DNA of 64,000 nt, from positions 191,001 through 255,000 of the forward strand of contig JAJTWR010000266.1 of the NCBI GenBank assembly GCA_021613335.1, in the 5' to 3' direction. This stretch comes from Whitmania pigra. Lineage: Eukaryota > Annelida > Clitellata > Hirudinida > Haemopidae. Positions 24,476-39,704 of the stretch are shown one piece after another. The notes beneath the pieces are model-generated. The model ran no database searches. It was given only the letters and a program-made list of their open reading frames with translations, and was not told the origin of the DNA. Within the stretch, counting starts at the first letter, position 1. Each line of letters opens with the position of its first letter. Made by a program: the position numbers and the translations under genes.

Positions 24476-25707
24476 GTAATGATTATATTAATAATTATGA
24501 CACTGTTAACAATGATACTAATACTGCTGATAACATTAATATTGATCATAATTGATTGAAATAATAATAATAACAATCATAGAAATGCGACATAACGACA
24601 TAATTCTTAGAGTATCAGGTTAGTTTGATCTATAAATCATTATTAGGAAACCAACGTCAATATCCAATGTTTAAATGGTAATGGATTGAGTTTTTTTGTT
24701 GCAGTCATTTTCAAGATCAGTAAGTATGCAACTAATTTGTTTCATCTTGTTAGGATGTTTTGTACCCTACATCTCATTGAGACTATCATCATTATCATAG
24801 TCACTTCATTAGAGATTGTTACCATCATCATCATTATCATTCCACTAGTCAGGGTTGACTTATCATAACCACAGTGTTGTCCAAGCACAGTATTGGCACG
24901 ACCCCTTACAAGAAGATGTTTATAAACTCAAGAGCAAATTCCTCGCTAACATCAATCAGGAACAGGTTATTAAGCCAATTAATTAATTAACTAACTAAAT
25001 CACTAGTTAAACCCCATTAACATAATTTATGGTAATCATACACTCTCTCCTCCTGCAGGGTTTCAACTCGACCTACAGGGAGAACCTGATTCACTTGAGC
25101 AACTTCGTCCTGGTGAAGGCGAACAACGATTCCGTCGTCATCCCTCGAGAGAGTGAGGTGAGCCTCCCATGCCACGCTCGCCGCTTTTAGAAAATTTGAA
25201 AATAAAAAATAAATTGAGTGCAGTTGATTTTATTCGCTTAACTTCAGTGGTTTGGCTACTACAAACCTGGACAAGTGATTGATCTTTACAAGCTGGAAGA
25301 AAGCGACCTCTACGTTAAGGTCAGCAGAGATGCTTCTCCATAATTATACGTTTACATGTTGGTGGTTAATCATTAGCACTACTGTCATCGACATTAATTA
25401 TGGAATAATTTGTGCCTCAACATTAATTATGATAGAATAATTGAACTTGACATCAGTTGTAAGTTAGTGGTATATTCAACGATCCACCTGATACCCAATG
25501 AATCACTTGTCCGAGCCATTATTAAATAAATTAAGCAGTTAAATTAACATTTTAACATTGGATCATTATCATCATCATTAGGACCTGCTAGGATTGAAAG
25601 TACTGAAGGAAAGTGGTCGTCTGAAGTTCCTCTCCTACGACGGAGACCATCTCCATTTTAAGAAGGAATGGTTCCTCCAGAACATCATCGAGAAATTCCT
25701 CAAGTGA
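23074..25707 (+). CDS. PPT1: Palmitoyl-protein thioesterase 1
   Basis: Ten exons: 23074-23170, 23538-23647, 23783-23910, 24097-24167, 24297-24384, 24705-24719, 24875-24965, 25059-25157, 25248-25319 and 25582-25707. All phases agree and give 298 aa (human about 306). A signal peptide (ILFLHLLVL) precedes [10 protein letters not shown]. The catalytic triad is visible: Ser106 in GFSQGG, Asp224 in NNDSVVIP and His280 in [11 protein letters not shown]1 is a lysosomal hydrolase that removes palmitate from cysteines of proteins being degraded. Exon 6 is a 15-base microexon; including it makes the length match the vertebrate family exactly in that stretch, before [10 protein letters not shown]. Paired head to head with HSP70. 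Confidence 0.95.
24427..24480. repeat. (AAT)n microsatellite in PPT1 intron
   Basis: Trinucleotide run of about 12-16 units with a few interruptions, in the intron before the 15-base microexon. Confidence 0.8.
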
Positions 25708-26606
25708 TGGTGATAATGATGACGACTGGTCGCGATAGTGATATAGATAATTCATATCCTGGTTACAACAGAGATGCATGATTTTTAAATGAATGATGTA
25801 AATCAAGGTCTATTTATTAAGTTTTGCAGATCACAACTTGTTATGGCTCCTTCCTTCCTTCCTTTTTTCATTCATCCATCTATGTGTCCATCTATACTTT
25901 AATTAATTTATAAATGCCTTTGAAAGTATTGATGTAGCATTGGTCTCAAAAAACTTTAAAATTAAAGATTAAAAGCTTCAGTAATTTAATTTTTGTCTTG
26001 CTTTGCAAAATCTCTCAGTGTCATCAAAGTTTTTCCTTTGAAACTCATTTTATAGTTTTTAACTTTTTTTAAAATTTTATAACATCAATGTGATGCTTCA
26101 TGATGCAGTGCAGGATGTGTTAAATAACTGATTCGATGCTCATTAAAATAGCGTAATTTTTTAATGGCGAAGTATCATTTATTTCTGTCAAATGCAATGT
26201 TTTTTTTTATGGTGTGCATCACATAATCAAGATGATTTTGAATAATTTTCGTGGGAAGTTTGATCCATTTTTATTCCAGCAGCAAAAATTCCAATAAAAA
26301 TGGCATCTTGTGTTTCTAAACTTGAAATTGTTGAATGTTGGTGAACAGCAAGTAGCTCTCAATTCTAAAAACAGCGAATGGTGTGTGTGTATGGAACAAC
26401 TTTAAAATCTTTCCAAGTTCAAATGTTGGCGGAGTTTCAGGAGCAACGTATATTTTCTTAATGTTTAACATTCTGGTCTTCAAATTTTAGCTTATTGCTC
26501 TAAATATTAGAGATTTAATGTAGGATCGTCTTCTAAATTACAATCATCCGTTTTGGGCACATAGAACTAAACGAATTTGTTTTTCAAAAGTTGAGGAAAA
26601 GCAGAG
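25708..26606. other. Intergenic, no gene seen
   Basis: AT-rich spacer between the PPT1 stop and the arrestin start; presumably PPT1 3' UTR and arrestin promoter. Confidence 0.5.
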
Positions 26607-27193
26607 ATGTTAAGTGGAGTGATTCAGGTGAGTACGGAAAGGTTTAGCGACACTACAGGTGTGATGCAAGCTAAATGGAACCCACAATTAAGCGGGTAAC
26701 TGACTGGTTCTTGCAATGGTGCGTTAAAGTGATTTAACTGCAATCAATAATTATCTTATTATTTTACCATCATCAATGTGGTTGCAATTAAAATCGCCGG
26801 TGCCAGCGACTAAGACGATTCCATATAAAAGACCGGAGTGAGTCTGTGTGCTCTTAACATTTGCTTCAGAGGTCGAAAAAGTTGAACGGACAAAATAAGA
26901 AAAAAAAATACTAAAAGTGGATTTAGAGTTTATTTAAAAGAATACGTTAAATTTACGAATTTAGCTGTAAGCCTAAAAGTTCGATACAAATTCTTAGGAC
27001 GATGCAGGTACAAAAGATTTCTGCCTCCGATAATGTTAACAGGTTTATATACATTTATCATCATAATATAAAAAAAATAAAGTACTGACAGCACTGTTAA
27101 TAAAATCAGAATTATCAAGAAGGCAGCGCCAAGTGGAAGGGTTAGACTTGTTCATCATCATCACCATCACCATCATCATCATCATCATCATCA

Positions 27194-27226
<33 letters not shown>

Positions 27227-30200
27227 AATCGCAATCGACAAAGTTATTTCCACCACCATTTAGGTTACCCTATGCATGGGCCAAAGGGATTTCATCGATT
27301 ATTTTACTCATGTAGAGATTATTGGTGAGTTTGAAGGACTTTTCTAAGCGTATGCATTAACAACAATTACATAACATCGAACTAGTAATTAAATTAATAC
27401 ACTAATCCCCTCTATTAATTTATAAATACTAATACTAATACTAAATACTAATTTCGATGATAAGATGGCGTTGTGGAGGTGGACAAGGAGAAGATACGAG
27501 GTGTGGAAGTTGTCATGTTGACGTTGACGGGAGTTTTCAGATACGGAAGGGATGACGCAGAAAGTCTCGGTAGGTTATCCATCTAATCCACCACCCTATC
27601 CATCTAATCCACCACCCTATCCATCTAATCCACCACCCTATCCATCTAATCCACCACCCTATCCATCTAATCCACCACCCTATCCATCTAATCCACCACC
27701 CTATCCATCTAATCCACCACCCTATCCATCTAATCCACCACCCTATCCATCTAATCCACCACCCTATCCATCTAATCCACCACCCTATCCATCTAATCCA
27801 CCACCCTATCCATCTAATCCACCACCCTATCCATCTAATCCACCACCCTATCCATCTAATCCACCACCCTATCCATCTAATCCACCACCCTATCCATCTA
27901 ATCCACCACCCTATCCATCTAATCCACCATTCCATCATTCGTGCCTCTGCAGTCTTTATACAATCTGTAGCTTTAATAGTGAGCACTAAACTTATTTTTC
28001 AAATGAAGAATTGCAATATTTCAAAGCACTCACATTTAATCGATTTGTTTCCATATTATTCGTAAAATGTGACAATTTTTCCGAAAAAACAGGGATGGAT
28101 TTTAGGAAGGAGTTGTTCAAATGCAACCAGCAGATTTACCCTGTGGTGAGGAAGAAGAAACTCAACATGACCCCATTTCAAGAGAGGGTCATCAACAAAC
28201 TGGGTCATGACAGGGCATTCCCCTTTATTGTTGAGGTGATTGAGTTAATAATAGTCGTAAATAATTGATTCATAAAAATCAAATGTGGTAACATAAATAT
28301 TATTATGGACATACTAAATTAATTGATATGAATATTAATGTGGATTTACTAAATTGGTTCTAAGCTACCAAGGAGTGCTCCAGCATCAGTGTCTCTACAA
28401 GTTGAGCCTGGAGAACCAGGAAAGGTAAGCTAAGCTCACTCAATTCGTTAACATTTATTTATTTATTCCCAATTTATTCAAATTATGTAAACCTCCTTTC
28501 TATGATTGACTCACTCCATTTTGACCTTGGTGATTATTGAATGCGTCCTTACATATTATCAATTAATTAATTAATAATAAGCCTTGCGGCGTGGATTACG
28601 ACCTGAGATGCTACATCACCGACGATGTCAATCAGCAAGTCAATCCAAAGGATTCCGTTTCCATGGTAATCAGGAAGCTGACCTTTGCTCCGCCCAGAAT
28701 TTCAGGTTGGAGAAAATCATATGTTTATTTATTTATTTATTTGAAAATCATATGGAAATGGTATTTGCTATTTGTATTTACTTCAATGACGAATAGTGTC
28801 GTGACCCAAATTGTTTTTCATGTAAACCATTTAGAAAATTGATTGTCTAAGATTGTATTTGTAATTGTATTTGAGAATAATCGACTACCTACTGCACAAT
28901 AATAATAATACAGGTGAGAGTGCACCATCAGGTGAAACTGTCAAGGATTTCAAAGGAAACGGAAAAGTCAGACTGGAAATGTCGCTTGCCAGAGAGGTTT
29001 TTGATGATGATGATGATGAGGATGGTGATGATGACGATGACGACGACGATGATGATGATGACAATAAGGATGATGTTGGTAACGATAACTAGGTTCATTA
29101 TCATGGAGAAGCGGTGGATGTGAACGTTTCCATACAAAACAGTTCCAACAAAACAGCAAGGAGGATCAAATTGACCAGTTGGTGGATATAAAATAAAATA
29201 AAATAACATTAACGAGTTTCAATATCGATTTTATCATAAAAAATGAAAATAATTATTCTGAGCATGACAATTATTACTAAAATTATAAGTATGACAATCA
29301 CTGCAAGCATTAGAAAGCATGCATTGTGCATTGTCATAAATGCAGTCATTCAATTGGCCGAAATCACACTCCACAAGAGAACCAGTTATAGAAGAACAGT
29401 GGCTGAACTCGAATCAGAGTAAGTTAGATGAACCAATTGTGCAGAAAAATCAGTTATACATAAAATCATTATTATAAATTTATTAATAATTAATAAATAA
29501 TTTAATCATTATTAGTGTATTAATGAGACTTAAATTTGCATACCAATGATCCATTCAGAGAAGGATTCCCGCTACAACCTGGACAGATGAGCTTCTGCAG
29601 AAGTTACCAACTCATTCCAACTCTGAACAGAAGCAGAGACAAGATCGGACTGGCTCTCGATGGAAAACTCAAATACGAGGATACTGGACTAGCCTCTTCA
29701 ACCATGTTTAACCGATTAAAATTTACTTTTCTCATGAATATATAAATAGATATTTTTATTTAAATATTCTTTTTCTTTGATTTCTTATAGATTATAATTA
29801 TAACTTAAAATTTAAAATATTTCTTGCCAACTTGTCAATAACAGCAAAGAAACCATTTCAGCATCCACAATTTCAAGGAAAGAGACGACTTAGGCATCAT
29901 AATCACTTACCTCGTCAGAGCCAAGGTCATATTCGGGATTGGAACCAAGTTTGTGTTAACCCTAACCCTAACCCTAACCTAATTTGAATCCTAAATTGTG
30001 TTATATTCCTCGTTACTACCACACCAGTGATGTCACTCTGGAGGTGCCCTTCATCTTGAGTAATCCAAGCAAGTATGCATCGGGTGAGATTCCACCCAAG
30101 TTCTTGACTGGACACGAGGAAGAGGATGAAGTTCGCCGGAAGTTCTCAGGGTAATATCATTATCATCATCATCATCATCATCATCATTATTATCACACTC

Positions 30201-30462
30201 CTATGTTATTCACTAGTAGTACTTTGACATCTTAAAAATCCATAAAATATAGCAAACTATTGATGTCGTTATAATTACGAAATAGCGCTACGTAAATACT
30301 TGACAGTACAAATAACCCATTCAACGCTATCATTAACAAACCTTTCACGACCAACTCATCTCCATCCGCAGAGAATTTGAAAATCAGGAGAGGGAAAGTC
30401 TGTTCCATGACTTCAGCAAACTGTGCACTGTTGAATCTTCGAAATCAACAACAAAATTCTGA
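26607..30462 (+). CDS. ARRB-like: Arrestin (beta-arrestin-like)
   Basis: Fourteen exons: 26607-26627, 27120-27140, 27264-27324, 27465-27569, 28093-28235, 28365-28424, 28582-28705, 28914-28996, 29093-29177, 29346-29418, 29559-29705, 29862-29948, 30028-30150 and 30372-30462. All phases agree and give 407 aa, the usual arrestin length. The start is set by the alignment VIQKAAPSGR with the conserved arrestin N-terminus. [19 protein letters not shown] and [12 protein letters not shown] mark the N domain. [18 protein letters not shown] marks the polar-core lariat loop. The tail SLFHDFSKL resembles the AP-2-binding motif of beta-arrestins. Arrestins bind phosphorylated, activated GPCRs and link them to endocytosis. 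The second exon's acceptor (TTATCAAG) is weak, so the first two 21-base exons are less certain than the rest. Confidence 0.93.
27152..27228. repeat. (ATC)n microsatellite in arrestin intron
   Basis: About 25 CAT/ATC units with few interruptions, within the second arrestin intron. Confidence 0.85.
27576..27932. repeat. 21-bp minisatellite, 17 copies
   Basis: Seventeen head-to-tail copies of a 21-base unit (TATCCATCTAATCCACCACC plus C). All appear identical except the last, which ends ATTC. It begins at the seventh base of arrestin intron 4, straight after the GTAGGT donor. It reads as open frames on both strands (YPSNPPP repeat on plus), but it lies inside an intron. Such uniformity implies very recent expansion or strong homogenisation. 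Confidence 0.95.
28999..29082. repeat. (GAT)n tract in arrestin intron
   Basis: Imperfect GAT/GAC repeat filling most of the short intron between the exons ending 28996 and starting 29093. Confidence 0.8.
29955..29980 (+). repeat. Interstitial telomeric repeat (CCCTAA)n
   Basis: Three to four perfect CCCTAA units a few bases inside an arrestin intron (donor at 29949). This is the standard metazoan telomere motif in C-rich orientation on the plus strand. Confidence 0.85.
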
Positions 30463-31334
30463 TCGACAAAGTTGAAATCGTTGAAAAGTAACGCATCAAT
30501 CAGTGCTTGAACTTTGATAAATTATCAGCCCAATGTCAGCCATTCTTTGGGGTTTTGTTTTTATACTACTTGAAATTGTTTCCTTATTAAATTAATTACA
30601 CGAGTCATAATTAATGAAAATAATATTGTAGCTGTTGTCATCGGCAATCAATCTTTGGCCACTCCATCTTGATTGCTAGTCATCAGATTTCTTGGGTTGT
30701 TTATTCAATTGATTCGTAAGCACAGAATATAATAAAGACGCTTACATTAGATGCTTATTACTTACAGCTTGCGCAAATTTCTGAATAATTACATAATTTA
30801 AGTAAAGTTGTGAATATTTAAGACATTTTATAAATACTCTACTTAGAATTTAAAAAATTGGAATTTATCAATTAGCCGGGTGTCAGTTTATATTTAATTA
30901 TCAGGGCAAATATCTAACTAGTCTTGTTGTTAGTGAATTTCACAACTTGAGATTTCGAAGGACTCAGTAAGAAAGACAGATGAATGTAATTTATTTGAGC
31001 AAATAACAAGAAAATAGACTGTAAAGTACATCTCGTAAATGATTACTTATAAAACTTCAACGCACTCGTAATCTTCCTGAGATGATAACAATGTATCAGT
31101 GGCGCCTTTATTACACCTCGAACAGTAAGTCCTCTTTGTAATCAGAAAATCAACCAAACATTCACAGTATTGTGTGGCTACAAAATTTCTTTTGATTTTG
31201 TGCAATTTTGTATGAATTTCTCTTAATTACTCTCCGCAAAATTTGTTCTCAAGGTGTCAGTGGGGAAAAACTTGTTCTATTTAAAACTAATGAATTGAAA
31301 CGATACAAGACGTGTTTTCGTAGACAATCTTCTG
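30463..31334. other. Convergent intergenic region
   Basis: Between the arrestin stop (plus) and the kinase stop (minus); holds both 3' UTRs. No gene seen. Confidence 0.5.
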
Positions 31335-35939
<4,605 letters not shown>

Positions 35940-36978
35940 TCACCTTCTACAAACGAGGTACGTACAAGCACTGAGGTCCCTCTTGTGCTCATGCGCACGA
36001 GGAAGTTCATCGCCCACCTCCACAGACAAATCACTGACGAACAGCTCCATTTTATATCTATGCTCATGAGCGGCAGAAGGAGTGGGAGTGGCGGCAATTT
36101 GATTGTCTGAAGAATCGAAGACGTCTTCTTCCAAAATATCTCTTTTTGGCGACCATTTTTTGTCCATTTTGCTCGATTTGTTTGCTTGATTTCTCGGCCG
36201 CGTCACTTCCGTTCTGCAGATCAGAAGTTCTTGAAGGGTGCGTTTTCTTTCCTCCAATGTTTTCAACTTGTTGCCCAACAATCTCATCAGAGAGGAGGCC
36301 CTGTCGATGCTCCTGGAAACTTTGTACAGTTCTATTTTTAGTCTCTCTGACGTCATCTCGTCTAAATTTAGCAATTCCCTGGAGCAGGTTTTTGGCTCCG
36401 TTTTTCCACTAATGAGCTGCTCTTCTTGTTTGCGTCTATTTTCGATTTTACATATTTTGCGGCCGTGGCGACGTCGGCCGTAGATGTCGCCGGTGGTGAC
36501 CTTAGTCGACCTTGAGTGCAAAAGGACTTTGTGGGAAGTTTCGGCTAAGGAATTGTTTCGCTTTCTTTCTTTCGCTTCTAAGTCGCCGTTGTTCGTTTCG
36601 TTTTCTGGACGTTCGCACATTTCTGTTTTTATGACGTCTCTGCTCAGCATGACGTCATCCTCGACGACGTCATCGTTCATGACTTTATTTTTTTCCGTTT
36701 TGATTTCCACTTCAGGGGAATTGTCCCGAGAGGCGTTCTTGGAGTTGTTTATTTCTTTGGTTTCGTTATTCGACTCCTGCAAACCGGATATAGTTTTAAG
36801 TCTCTTTGCCATTGGATTCTTAATTGAAGCTAGTCTCTTTTGGGCTTTTAGGAACATTAGTGATGATGGTAATGATGATGATGCTGATGATGATGATGAC
36901 GACGAAGAGGATGATATCGGTCTAACAAGTGCCGAGGTAATCTTAGGCAGAAGAAAAGGAAATTTCCGAACATTCTGA

Positions 36979-37009
<31 letters not shown>

Positions 37010-38153
37010 GTACGAGTACATGAACCGATAGTGTGGTCAGTGATGATGATGATGATGGTAGTGCTGCTGCTGCTGATGATGATGATGATGGTGGTGATGA
37101 TGACGGTGAGGACGAAGATAGGTTATCGTCTTCTTCGCTTTCTTTGTTCTTGATTATCTTCAAGAAGCGACTAAAAATTGAAAGTCGCAAATAATTTTTA
37201 AATATTGGTTTATTAAAAATAAATGTAATCGTTTTAAAGTGAACAATTCATAAACAAAGTTATGATTGGCCATCTGCGCATCATCATCATCATCATTACC
37301 ACAACCATGACCCTTATCTCCACCATAATTTATGCTTTTGCACTCACTTTTCGGTTCTTCCTGTCGTCAACAGCATCATTCCTCCTCCAATCATGCACTC
37401 TTTCATTCAGTCGATTGTTCAAACAGAGATTTTTTGTCTCAAAGGTCTTCAGTTCGAATCCCCTGCTGAACTTTCGTGTTTCTGAATCAACAACACATGT
37501 AAGGCAATCAAAACTAAGTCAAGTATAAGGAATATAATTTCTCACATAATTTCTAGAGCAATATTTACTGTAACGAGGAAAATAACATTGCAATAAAAAT
37601 ATTATTATTGATATTTTTATGACAATTATGATGTCTCAAGCATGAAACTCACATTGTGAAGAAGTTCTTCAGGAACAGCGCAGTTGATTTTTAAAAATAA
37701 GTTTTGAATTCGCAAAATATGATGTCGTCTTCACAATAATTAATAAAAACAAATGAATACTTTTTATTCCGAATAAATTATTTTCAATTATTTTCACCAA
37801 AATCTTGTAACTGTTCGTATTGAAATCGTTCGAAATAATAACAACTTCAAGACAAAAATATTCGTTCAAGCCGAATGCAGCCCCGGTTCTTATTTATCTA
37901 TGTTGTCGTATCTATGTCAACAACGTTGTCAAGGCAACCCTTCCGTCGTCATGAACACTCGGTCCGTTCGAGGTCGCTGGGCACGGATGAACGAATGGAG
38001 AAATGGATGAGTCGGTGAATGATTGAATGAATCAATGAATGGAGGAAAGGACAAAGAAATCGAATTAATAAATTAATGGAAAATTGACAAAAGTATGAAT
38101 GTGTTTTATTTAAAATGTAAATTAACTATAATTTTATTACGTATTCTTTATTA

Positions 38154-38213
<60 letters not shown>

Positions 38214-38528
38214 TATGTTTTCTAAATTTAATTTTTTCACAAATGACTTCGGAGCATAAATTATTTAAATTGAGAAATAAAAAAAAAAAAAGACAAACAA
38301 ACATTGAATATGAATCCAGCACAAATGAATCACCTAATCATTCATTAATTCATTCGTTTGTTCGTATCTCTTCGGAAGGAGCGATCTTTTTTTAAACCCT
38401 ACGTTGCCAAGGACTCTTCAGGTTTCTATGCAGAGTTATGCGTTCGCCTTGAATTGATAAGTGACCAAACCATTTAATAAGTCATATTGACGATGACGAT
38501 GATAGCAGTCATGAAACTATCGCGATGG

Positions 38529-38564
<36 letters not shown>

Positions 38565-38841
38565 CGACGATGACGATAACGGCTAAATCAATTGATCACA
38601 TTGATGTAGATGATATTGTAAAATCAACCAATATTCATTCATTCGCACCCTTACGTCTATTCCTGACACCTGGATACCAGCCAGTGCGAGATTGTTGATA
38701 CAGTAACCATGGAGTTGATACATGAGTCTTAATTAAAAAACAAAACGCACCTCCGTTACCAGGGGCAACCATGCCGCCGTCCGACGCCGACTCACGGAAG
38801 GTCCATGCTTTTGGATCCAGCGCCTTTGTTTCTTCATCCAA
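35940..38841 (-). CDS. Ser-rich, charged orphan protein
   Basis: Three exons: 38751-38841 (ATG), 37348-37481 and 35940-37160, phases 1 and 0, giving 481 aa. The N-terminus is MDEETKALDPKAWTFRES. The last exon holds several Ser homopolymer tracts, then Lys/Glu-rich stretches, a basic patch (YGRRRHGRKICKIENRRK) and a Leu-rich predicted coiled coil (KLKTLEERKRTLQELL). It looks largely disordered and perhaps nuclear. The Ser tracts are encoded by TCA/TCATCA-type repeats. I do not recognise the family. The long third exon is well supported by its uninterrupted frame; the first two exons rest on splice phase only, and a stronger-looking acceptor (37167/37168) does not fit the frame. Confidence 0.6.
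38150..38212. repeat. (ATT)n microsatellite
   Basis: About 20 uninterrupted ATT units in the first intron of the Ser-rich gene. Confidence 0.95.
38525..38577. repeat. (ATG)n microsatellite
   Basis: GATGATGATG run of about 14 units followed by GACGACGATGACG, in the first intron of the Ser-rich gene. Confidence 0.9.
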
Positions 38842-39704
38842 TTCGTTTGCTTGATTGGTGAGGCAATGATGATGATGATGATTATTATTATTATTTTAAA
38901 GGGTAATGGTGATTACGATTCATATTACAATAATCATCTCGTCTCGATGCACAAATATCGACTTCTTATGAACACCTATTGCTGAGAAATTGAGTTTATT
39001 TTTGCTAATATAATTTGATAAACAATAATTACGTCATAAATCGTGTGATTATTATTTTTACAAATTTATTCAGAATATCAATTTCTACATAACATTCATG
39101 AACATAGTCCTTTTCTATCTATTCTTTCATTCACTTTAAATAAATGTTACGTTCCTAGCTTATATTCTTGAATTCCCTACCATAGACACAAGGGAACTTC
39201 CAATCTTGCCCCATCAATATTCTTCAATATTTCAAAATCTTATAAATTATGAATTGTACATATTACATATTACAAATTGTATTTTTAAACAGTTCAGTTA
39301 TTTTTTTCTAACATTTGGATTGATCTCATGTTAATTTGTTAATGAGAATCATCTGATATTTTCTTGAAATATTATAACTGCTTTTTTTTTCACGACTTTA
39401 ATGTGTTTTTGAGTTCAATTTTTCTATTATTGAATAAAATTTTTCAAGATTTTATCAACATATTTGTTTATGTTTCATTCGCTAGATGTCAGCAACGTTA
39501 ATAGAATTGTAATACATTCGCTATTTGTGTGATTTATAATTCATCCGGTAGGTGGCTGAAATATTTATAAAAATTTATATTTCATTCGCTAGTCGCCTCA
39601 ATTTATTTACACTGTCATTTATCTGAAATTATTGAAGGTTATTATGAAAACATCGTAAAAAAGTAAATGAAGATATTGATAACATTAAAAGGCTTTAAAA
39701 TTCA
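38842..39704. other. Intergenic, no gene seen
   Basis: AT-rich spacer between the Ser-rich gene start and the EGF-type gene end. It includes diverged ATTCGCTAGATG-type cores near 39478-39600 that match the array at 10.2 kb. Confidence 0.5.

Noticed and set aside
27576..27932. CRISPR-like array
   Set aside because: Units are contiguous with no unique spacers, and the genome is eukaryotic.
27552..27989. Long open frames on both strands over the 21-bp repeat (YPSNPPP and WIGWWIR repeats)
   Set aside because: They are by-products of a repeat whose unit is a multiple of three; the stretch is an arrestin intron with good flanking splice sites.
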